This document shows, in pieces, positions 22,001 through 31,000 of a stretch of 41,625 bases of DNA. The DNA is taken from positions 499,242 through 540,866 of the forward strand of contig GG745345.1 of the NCBI GenBank assembly GCA_000151295.1. The letters run 5' to 3'. How positions within the stretch are numbered: position 1 is the first letter of the stretch; each line of letters starts with the position of its first letter. The notes under the pieces are model-generated. The model saw only the letters and a program-made list of their open reading frames with translations, was not told the origin of the DNA and did no database searches. A program made the position numbers and the translations under genes. Source of the DNA: Allomyces macrogynus ATCC 38327 (lineage: Eukaryota > Blastocladiomycota > Blastocladiomycetes > Blastocladiales > Blastocladiaceae).

Positions 22001-25000
22001 CCGCTCGTGATCAACAGGCCGCCAGTGTCGCCCACGAGCACGTCGACGACGGGAATCCCGAGCCGGACACGGTTGCCGGTGATGAGGTCGCCGCGGCCCA
22101 GGATTTGGCTAACGCGATCCACGACCACGATGACGCAGCCCGCGCCGGAGTCGACGCGGTTCACGACGATGGTCGTCCTGCTGGTGCACTCCAGACTGGC
22201 ATCGATGGCGACGCAGTCCCCACATGTCCAGCGGCCGGAGAGGCCCTGACGATTGGCAACTACAATCTGTGCATTGCTCTCTTTGCCGCCGCGTACGAAG
22301 ACCAGTGCACCAACTCGACGCACGCGATCTACGATACCGAGTTCCCGCTGCCGCTCACCGACGAGCACCGCGCATTGATTCTCCGCCACTTGACGTCGAT
22401 TCTTGGCGACCGGCTGAGTTTGCGCATGACGGCGTTTGCCAGCACTGGCGCCATTTGTAAGAAGCGTACAATTCGCGCGGTCTTGACGGAACTGTATGCT
22501 GATGCGAACCTGGGCCGCGGCGCGCTCCAAGCACTCGGCAAGGCCGCGCATTTGCACCCGGTTGTGCAGGAGCAGTTGAAGCAGTACTTGACCGCATGGA
22601 TTCCGGCCGTTTCGGGGTCGCCGGGGTTCATGATCCGGACAAGTGAAATTGCCGTCCGTGCCGTTCCTGGTGTGCTCGAGCAGATCGATTGCGAAAATGG
22701 GCAACACGTCCTACGCTGGCTCAATCTCCCGGAGCGCTGTGGCCCTGCAGCCAATGCGTTCTTTGCGGGTACAGTCAAGCGGTCGAGGGACTCGACCCAC
22801 ACGCCGCAGTGGCCCGCGTCGCAGCCGAGCACGCCGGAGCAATCGGCTGGATCGTACGTAGTCTGACTGAAACTTGACTTCCGCTTTGCTGAGATCACAA
22901 TCTGACTTCCCTTGGCGTTTATTTCTTCCAGACCGCACCAAGCGAGCACGTCAGCATTGCGCGCAGACGTCAACTCACCTGGTAACCCGGTCATTACGGT
23001 TCGCGATCAGGACGAGGACATGGTGGATCAAGAAAGAGATGCACCCGGCGACCATGTTGATGTGGTCGGCGACATGAACGTGGGCGCGGCCGCCGATTTT
23101 ACCACGACGAGCAACATCAATGTTTGCATTGCGCTTTTCGGCGCTGCGTACGACGACCAGCGCAACAACTCAACGCGCGCGATTTACCAGTCCGAGTTTT
23201 CCGTACCGCTCACCGACGCGGATACGGCGCACCTCGCTGATCATTTCGTGTCGATCTTGGGCGAAAAGGCCGATTTGCGACTCGCAGCGTTCACCAGCGA
23301 GGGCACCATCAACAGGCGACGCACAATCCGCGTGGTTTTGGCCGAGCTGATTACTGGCGGCAAAGAGTTGACTCGCGGCGCGTTCCAATATCTCAGCAAG
23401 ACGGCGCATTTGCACCGAATCGTGCGGCAAGCCATTGAGCGGTACTTGACGGATTGGGTTCCTGCCGCCGCGGGCTCCCTCGGGTTCCCGATTCAGACTG
23501 GCGTCCCTCCAATCAACTTTATTCCGTGTGTGCTCGAGCAGGGCGTTCGTTACGACGGGCAACAAGTGCTGCGCTGGGTGAATCTCCTGGACCGGTGCGG
23601 CGCAACGGCGAATGCCGTCATTTTTGAGCTGGCCAAGCAGACGCTGACCCAGCCCAATATGGCCTTGAGAGCGCAGCACTCGCCATCATCGTACGTGACC
23701 GCTCTTAATATTTTTTTGAAGGGGTAAAACCGGATCTCACACGTAACAGTTGCTCCCGTCTTGGTTCTAGTCGGCCGCTGACAGCGTCGAGTTCCAACTC
23801 GTCCCGGTCCGACCAGCTAGTCGCGGCCGGATTGGCTGACGTCTACGGCGACGCTGCGGCCGAACCGGGCCAGATGCAGCTCAACTGGAACCCGGCCCCC
23901 GAACCGATGGCCGCAAGCAACGGCATTGCCATGGACGCGAGGCCAGTCCCAGACTCACAATTGGACAGTGATCTCTCTTCGCTCGACGAGGCCGGTGATC
24001 GCTCTCTCTTTGACGAGGACGACGAGATTGAGGGCGCAATGGACGAGCAGCCAGAGCCCGACCTGGCGGCAGTCGACAAAAACAACGTGTGCATTGCCCT
24101 GTTCGCCGCTGTGCACGACGACCAGCGCACGAATCCGACGCGTTCGATATACCAGGACGAGTACCCGCTCCCGCTCTCCAACGAGCACCGCATCTTGCTC
24201 ATCGACCACTTGGCGTCAGTTCTTGGTGAGCGGCTGAACGTCCGACTCGCCCTCTTCATCAAGACCAAGACCGACGGATCGATTGATCGGCGGCACACGA
24301 TTCGCATGTTCTTGATGGAACTGTTTGCCGGGCCGCGCGCGCGCGTCGTTCGCCAGTCACCACTCGGCATTGCGCCTCACCTCAATCCGATTGTGCGGCA
24401 CCATCTCGAGCAGTACCTGACGACGTGGATTCCGGCCCTTGTGGCCGGCTCGCCGGGGTTCCCGATTCATTCCAGCGCCTTGGCCGCCGATTTCATTCCA
24501 TGCGCGCTCGAGCAGTACGACCGTGACGACGGCCAACGTGTACTGCGCTGGGTCAAGCTCCCCGACCAGTACAGCGCCACGGCGCAAACCTTCTCCTCAG
24601 ATCCGGTCGCCCGATCCCGCGACTCGCGCTCTCGCGATACGGACCCCAGCGCGGAGTATCCGGTCGAGGAGGGTGCTGCGACGCGCGCCGACGACGAGAC
24701 CGCCGACGGATTGACCCCGACCGGTGACCGATCGTTGGCATCGCAGTGGGCGCTGGCCAACTTTGGCATGATCGTCTGGTCCTCCGTTGTCGACAACCAG
24801 CGGCGTGACTCGACGAACCCGATTTACGGCAAGTCGTTCAACCTGCTGGCGAACAAGGAGCTGGACCGGCCGCAGCGCAATGAGCTCATTGCGCACCTTG
24901 TGCAGTGCTGCACGGCCGCCAATTCCAAAGCTGTTTGGCAAGTACCGCCGCACGGCTCCGATCGGCAGCAGCAGGAAGAACTTGTCCCCATGACCGTGTC

Positions 25001-27569
25001 GCACGCGATGCGATTGATCGTGAACCCGGTCCGCAAGCGCGGCCCTCCGCGGTCCGCCCGGCTCACCACGTTTGTGACCGAGTACCTGGACGCGCTTTGC
25101 AGCCAGAGTGACTCCGCATCGACTTGGACGACGCCTACTGGTCAAACGATTCCGCGTGTTCTCGACCGCGGCACAATCGCGCCTGATGGGACGGGGACCT
25201 TGGCGTGGAGTGCTGAACTCGCATCGTCGACAGTCTTGTTTTGGGCTCCCGACGGAACCACGCTGGTCAACTACAAGGACGTCCGGTTGCGGCAGCTCAA
25301 GTCAGCAAGCTCGAAAACTCCTTCGCGACCAACGATTGTGACCCCAGTGCCCTCGAGCGCAAGTATTCCTCGTCCTATTTCAACGGTTCGAAACCTGTTT
25401 TGTTCTTGCATTCGCCTCATCCATCGTGCTCACTGTTTCTTTTTTCCTTCTCTTCAGAGCCGGCCCGTCGGCCATGAACGCACCGCAGCCGAACTCGCGG
25501 CATTGACCAATCGTTCCCAAGTGCGTCTCTGCCGTCTCGTCGGGCGACTCGAGCAGCACATGCTCGCAACACTTCACCTGCCGGCCAACCGCGGCAATAT
25601 GAACGAGGTGTTGGCCACGTGGTCTTCGCACGTTAAGAACACTGCGTACATGCAGGGTCCGGCCACCGCTGCCGGGTCGACCCTATCTCTGGTTCCAACT
25701 ACGGACGAGGACGACCTGGCACCGTACCTGGCCTCGTACCTCGCGTCGCAACTCGCTGTCGAGTTCTCAGCCCGGGTCGGCTCTCTCACAGATGCCGACG
25801 CCGAGGCCATGTGCCGCGCCGTGCGCGACGTGATCGAGCGCATCCACGAGCTCGCCGACGACCCGCCCGCACAAGCCGGCTACTTTTCGGACCTCTATGA
25901 TAACACGGCCGCGTGGGTGCAGGCCATGCGCGCAGCACTCGATTCGACGTGGGACCTGTTCGGCTCGCTCAACGTGCACTGTGTGCCGGCTCTTGCCATC
26001 AACGTGGTGCGCGACGCCATCCTCGAAATGGTCACGGTTCTCGCGACCCTCGCGCGCGCCGGCGTCCGTGCCGAGTTCCCGGCGCTCGGGTGCGGTTACG
26101 ATGCGCCGCGGATGGTGGCGATGGGACCGCCGGTCGTCACGCCCGCCGCCCACCAAGAGCGGTTCCCAGACCCGGCAACGCCGCAACTGCAAAGTCCACC
26201 TGACGCGTGGTCGCCTCTGTTATTGACAAGTCATTCGGCGATGCCGCCGCCGGTCACGCCCTCGCCGCGACCACCACCTCCCGCATTCGGTTCCTCGGAC
26301 ACGAACCATGCCCAAGCCAGGAAACGGCCGCGTCCCGTCGAGTCGGAGCGCGTCGCGGTGGAACCTCGGTCTTGCGTCGATTGCGGCGACAAGGAAGCGT
26401 TTGAGTGGTGCCAAGATCCGATGAGTGGGCACTGGATGTGCAATACTTGTCGGCGCCGGCGCCAGTTCTCGACCAACACCACAGCACCGCCGATGGTGCC
26501 AGCGTTGACGCCCGGCTCGCACTCGAACCAGTCTCATGCGCCAAGTGCGGCCGATTCGGGGAGCGAGAGCGTTGCGCTCGGCTCAGGATGGGCCGAGCCC
26601 GCGCAAGGTGCGGGTCATGCCGCCGTGGACGAATCGCCAGCGCCCAGCAAGCGGCCTCGCATGGAGCCGCCGGCGCCGCTTCCCTCGCCGGGCCAGTCTG
26701 GTCGCTTGCCTCGGCCATCTCCCACGGGATTGCCGTGCACCGGCTGCCAAGCGACGACCAGCAAGCTTTGGCATGAGGCCGGTCGGTATTGCGCGAGCTG
26801 CGGTCTCAAGCGAATCCACGCCGCGCGCAGGCAAGCGACCGTTGACTCATCATTGAGTCCGAGTTTGCCGCCCCGTCCCGACCTGCCGCGCGAGACCGCC
26901 GGGCCTGGCAGTAGCGACTGCGTGGGTGCAGGCTATGGTCCCAGTCGTGCCATCGGCGACGAGCCAACCGATGCCCGCTCGCTCAAGCGGCGCCGCGACC
27001 GCGACTTGCCTGAGGTGCCGCAGGCGTTGGGCCAGAGTTCGCGCATGCCTCGGCCATCGCCCACGGGCATGCCGTGTGCCGACTGCCAAGCGACCACGAG
27101 CCTGATCTGGCACGAAGCAGGTCGGTACTGCGGCAGTTGTGGCCATCGGCGGATCCGTGCCGCGACCGCGGCATCCAGGCAATTGACGACCCCGTTGTCG
27201 GGACCGAGTACGTCGGATCGTCCTGACCCGGCGCGCGACTCGGCCCACCTTGCGGTCAGCGACACCATTGGCGCCGTTCATAATCGCCGCCGCGCGTCCG
27301 AGCAGGAACCCACTGACGCGCCCTCGCCCAAGCGGCGACATGTCGAGACGCTACACTGCGCGTGCGGTGTCACTGGGCCGGCTGATGCGACATGGTCTCA
27401 CGACATGCACCGCAACGCCGTGTGCGCCGCGTGCCAAGAGCGGACGCGGACCTACGCGGTGCCAATTACGGCTGTGCCCATGCCGCCGCAACCACAGCCG
27501 TCCATGTTGACTGCGGGTGCAAGCAACTCGCTGACGGGTACGCTACAGCAGGGGCAGCAGGCGCAGTAA
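16075..27569 (+). CDS. Gene B: giant multi-repeat GATA-finger protein (~3,676 aa), paralogue of A
   Basis: The ATG at 16075 (TTCAACATGA) gives MNSSPRTALAAV, matched by MNSSASTAPGAV in gene C, which fixes the start. Exons: 16075-16432, 16499-16570, 16659-20766, 20847-22853, 22932-23690, 23771-25385 and 25458-27569 (stop TAA). Phases are consistent throughout. Nine repeat units (16772-24610) are followed by the FWAP unit (24745-25290) and the helical domain (25480-26130, with EQHMLATLHLPANR and DLYDNTAAWVQ). The C-terminus has four finger-like modules separated by basic KRRR or KRPR motifs. It is collinear with gene A unit by unit but lacks the A intron between units 4 and 5. It has an extra copy of the short zinc finger. 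A nuclear, DNA-associated role is inferred; the function is unknown. Confidence 0.7.
16433..16498 (+). other. Gene B intron 1 (phase 1)
   Basis: The donor GTATTA is preferred; GTGATG at 16427 is in the same phase. CTGAC is at 16475-16479 and GATGTAG is the acceptor. It removes tandem TGA stops at 16450 and 16453. The text aligns base for base with the corresponding gene C region. Confidence 0.6.
16571..16658 (+). other. Gene B intron 2 (88 nt, phase 1)
   Basis: The donor is GTACTT and the acceptor is ACTTTAG. It precedes the repeat array, as gene A intron 1 does, and the acceptor flanks resemble those of gene A. A shorter alternative acceptor is ATTAG at 16615. Confidence 0.55.
20767..20846 (+). 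other. Gene B intron 3 (80 nt, phase 2)
   Basis: CTGAC is at 20813-20817 and the acceptor GTATAG matches gene A intron 3. The donor must be the atypical GTCCGT to keep phase. The better-looking GTACCT four bases later would break the frame. Confidence 0.6.
22854..22931 (+). other. Gene B intron 4 (78 nt, phase 2)
   Basis: The donor is GTACGT, with CTGAC at 22902-22906 and TCTTCCAG as acceptor. It lies between units 7 and 8, at the same position and phase as gene A intron 4. Confidence 0.85.
23691..23770 (+). other. Gene B intron 5 (80 nt, phase 2)
   Basis: The donor is GTACGT, with CTCAC at 23736-23740 and GTTCTAG as acceptor. It lies between units 8 and 9 and matches gene A intron 5. Confidence 0.82.
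25386..25457 (+). other. Gene B intron 6 (72 nt, phase 0, stop-free)
   Basis: CTCAC is at 25429-25433 and the acceptor is CTCTTCAG after a strong pyrimidine tract. The donor is GTTCGA by alignment with gene A; GTGCCC at 25347 and GTGACC at 25338 are in-phase alternatives. Confidence 0.6.
26373..27435 (+). other. Gene B C-terminal zinc-finger cluster
   Basis: There are four modules. 26373-26450 is C-x2-C-x18-C-x2-C. 26736-26801 and 27075-27141 are two short C-x2-C-x14-C-x2-C copies (CTGCQATTSKLWHEAGRYC and CADCQATTSLIWHEAGRYC). 27356-27435 starts with a C-x-C knuckle. Both short copies keep W and the preceding PRPSPTG.PC leader, so they look like an internal duplication absent from gene A. 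Confidence 0.72.
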
Positions 27570-27586
27570 GGCGCAGTAAGGCGCAG
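27560..27586 (+). repeat. 10-bp direct repeat spanning the gene B stop codon
   Basis: GGCGCAGTAA occurs at 27560-27569 and 27570-27579, followed by a partial GGCGCAG. The first copy supplies the gene B stop codon TAA. Confidence 0.9.
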
Positions 27587-28055
27587 CGGCTCCGTCGATC
27601 AAGGCGCCAACGGGCTCAAACGCAAGCGCAAGTCTCGAGCTTCCTGAGGGTCCTGCCGTGTCTCGACACCAGGCGTGATGGAATGCGATGGAAATTGTTT
27701 GGCGTTGCACGCGCCGGCAGGTGCTGGCCCGCGCATTTCATGGCCGGCTACGCGTGTGGAGTTTTGTCTGTATCGTTTGGAATATTTATCGATTACTGGT
27801 TTCTTTGAGCTGCGTGGAGACGTGGTGTGGAGATGCCGCCAGGCCGATGTCGTAAGGTCGATGGACCTGGCAGCAAAGAGCAGCATTGAGCAAAAGCAAA
27901 CCACCATCGTCGGGTCCGCGTCAGATCCACGTCACTCTCAGGTGACTTTGACTTGGTGCCGCAGTCGACCTCCAAAGCAGAGCAAGTTCAATCAGAGCCA
28001 GCGACATGGCGACCAAGTTCACGACGTCGCTGCTGCGAGCCGCACACAATCCTCG
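27570..28055. other. Intergenic region B-C (putative gene C promoter and 5' UTR)
   Basis: This is 486 nt with no gene. There is an AT-rich pocket at 27768-27808 with a TATA-like AATATTTAT at 27781-27789, and an A-rich patch near 27885-27903. The frame that contains the gene C start is open upstream from 27675, but the MNSS start shared with gene B argues for initiation at 28056. Confidence 0.4.
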
Positions 28056-31000
28056 ATGAATTCATCAGCAAGCACGGCACCCGGCGCCGTGAGTAAAAGA
28101 CCTGACACAAACGAACGCGGCGACGCTGGCACCGCACGCGACGACGACTTTCCTGCCAGCGTCCAAATGTCGGCACGGCAGCTGCGACAGCTGCTAGGTA
28201 ATTCCGCTGCCGCTGGTCCCGCCATTCATGCCAACAACGACCGAGAGATCGATGCCGTCCACTTTTGGCGCATCGTGCAGCGGTTACAGCGTTCCGGCAC
28301 CCCATCCTCAATGGTCGACGGCGACGGGCGACCCCAATTTGGCCGTCGAAGCCGACATCGCGCCTGTACCGTTCGTTCAACGACACGGCGTCATTGAGAA
28401 CGATGGCATTCATGTGCCGCTTTGATGAACGCATTGTTGCCCATGTTTCTGACGCTCATTGATGGGACCCTCAGCCGAGCCAAAGATCACATTGGGCAGT
28501 GCAGTAGGTCAAGGACGGGGAGCCCAAATGGGCGCGCCGACGGTACCTTCTCTCCGGAAGGAGCTCTCGCCCTCGTATTTTTTTTCAGTGCGAGGAGCCG
28601 TCCTGATCAGAGATCAACGACAATATTTAGCCACGACCAGCGCTGGGACCAACTGTCGCAGTGAACTGGGCAAGCTGCTGCTCCCCGCACCGACCCCCGC
28701 GTCGCTACCGCGCACGCCCGAGTCGAACGATTTGACGCTCGACACGGTCCCGTACGATGACCGCAACTTGGCCATCGTCCTGTTCCTCGCCGTCTACCTT
28801 GATCAGGCGCGAAACCCGAACCGCGCCATCTCCCAGCAGTCCTACCCACTGCCGCTCTGCGACGATGACGCGACCACAATTACGACGCATTTGATTAACG
28901 TCCTGTCCTCCGACAACGAGCTCGACTGCACAATTCGTGCCTATAGCCCACGACGTGGGGAGGGGTTCCGAATTGCACCGCTCGTAATGGGATTCGGCGA
29001 GGTGGTTCGCACCATTCTTACCGACATGATTGCCGGCGACGTGGGCCCGGACACAAATTGGGTTCTGCGCTCCGAATCACTGGCAGTAGTCGACTTGCAC
29101 GACGATCATCGTGTTGCTCGTCGCGTCCGCGAATTCCTGGATCTTACCAGTCGGCTCGTTTCTTGCCGCAGTGCGCTCCAGTTTGGCGTTTCCATGGTTC
29201 CGGCTCCCGTCGACTGCCCTGTGCCCGCAATTCCTGTCGTGCTCGTCAATGCCGGTGGTGGGGATGCGCAGACCGTGTGCCGGTGGGCCAATTTCGTGGG
29301 CGACGCGGATGCCGTCGCGGCCGCGCGCTGGTTCTACCCGGGGCTGGACCACGAATCGAGCCACATTGTCGACGTCAACGCGCCTTCCATCGATGCGGTC
29401 CCGACTGATTCGCGCGAGGTGGACGAGGTGGATCCGGTCGCCGTGCGTGACCAAACCGTCCCGCCCGAACCCGTTTTGCCAGCACCGCTCGCTGAGCTGA
29501 CTGCAAGCGATGGCAACTTGTGCATTGCGCTCTTTGTTGCTGTTTACTGTGACATGCACCATAACCCGATGCGTCCGATCTACCAACATGCGCTCTCGCT
29601 CCCGCTCTCCGACTCGGCCGTGACGGACTTGACCGACGCGCTGCTCGACATGCTGACGACCGGATTTGGTATTGACCGGCATTTACGCTCGTTTGCGGCT
29701 TCATCGACCCCCATGGTGCGTTTTCGGCCGTCATTGTTCAAGCACGTGCGCAATGCAATTGTGCATTGCGCCCAGCACCTGCAACCAGTGCACGGTCATG
29801 AGCTGGCAAAACTGGCCCAGGACAGCCCGCATCGCGCGCCAAGGGTCATTGAGCAGATTCGGGCGTATTTGGCGATTTGGGCTCCGGCCATGTTGGCGTG
29901 GAGGGACGCGGTGGTGTGCCATTTGCTGTCTGGGCGCCCAACTCGACAGTTGATAATCCGACCAGCGTCATTCCGTGCATTTTCGAGGTCGCCGCTGGTG
30001 CTGACCGTGCATCGTCGCTCCCGCTCCCGTTCCCGCTCCAATGGGCGGTGGGCAAACCCGACGCGGCTGCTGCCGCCAAGTTCCTGTTCCTTGGTTTGGA
30101 ACACGAGCTTCAGCAGAGTGCTGCATCTCGCTCGGAGTCACGCTCATCCACCCGCATGGCGTCACCCTCGTCAACCCGTTCCGCGTCGTGCTCCGCGTCA
30201 CGCTCATCAACTCGCTCCGCGTCACGCTCACCGACTCGCTTGGTGTCGTCTCGTCCAACCTCTTCGCTATCAACTCTGTCGGCTGGGACACGTAAATTCG
30301 ACAGCGACGACGGCGCGCACGAGGACGGCGGCGAGCAGGGTCTGTCGACCATCAACAGCAACCTGTGCATTGCCCTCTTTGCCGCCGCCGCGCTCGACAA
30401 CCAGCACCAGAACCCGGACACGCGGCCAATGAACCACGACGAGTTCCCCGTCCCGCTCGATGCCACGCACGTCAAGTCGCTCGCTGACCGCCTGGTGATG
30501 CTGCCAGGCCCAGACCTGAAATCCCAGATTACGGTGTTTGCGAAACCAGAGCACGCTACCGCCACGCGCGTTCTCGCTGTCAACGGCACACACTGGAAAC
30601 GGCGCTCAGTATGCAAAGTCCTGAACGAGCTCGTTCAGCGCGCGGCGGGACCTGCCGCGGTGAGCAAGACGCCGCACACGCACGCGGCCGTGCGCGACCG
30701 GACCGAGCGGTACCTCACCTCCTGGGTCCCGAAATTGGCCGAGAACGACAGCGCGGCGGGGTTCCTGATCCCGGCCGGTGTCGTGGAGGTGGACGCGATC
30801 CCGAGCGTGCTCGAGGTGGTGGTCAATGACGACGGGCAGCCCGTGATGCGCTGGACCGACTTGGCCGCGCTCGACCGTTCTGCGGCGGCCGCGGAGTTTT
30901 GCCATGATTTGGCCTTGGGCGGCGACAACCACGACAACCACAACGACCACAACGACCACGATGACGACGTCGCCAGTCCGCCATCGCGCCGCGCCGCCAG

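Larger units (their letters stand above)
16772..25290 (+). repeat. Gene B protein-repeat array: nine units plus FWAP unit
   Basis: Approximate units: 16772-17373, 17583-18200, 18338-18917, 19137-19697, 20142-20708, 21232-21791, 22237-22792, 23094-23640 and 24064-24610, then the FWAP unit at 24745-25290. Each unit is most like the same-numbered unit of gene A. Unit 6 of both has WRRT.RVVLIDL, unit 7 of both has NLGRGA.QALGKA, unit 8 of both has GKELTR.AFQ, and unit 9 of both has FAGPRARV. Linkers between units 4 and 7 are rich in Asp, Glu, His and Arg and are probably disordered. Confidence 0.85.

Noticed and set aside
29890..29920. Programmed -1 ribosomal frameshift in gene C
   Set aside because: No slippery X-XXY-YYZ heptamer or downstream pseudoknot-like structure is seen, and gene C has several other indels, so mutation or sequence error is simpler.
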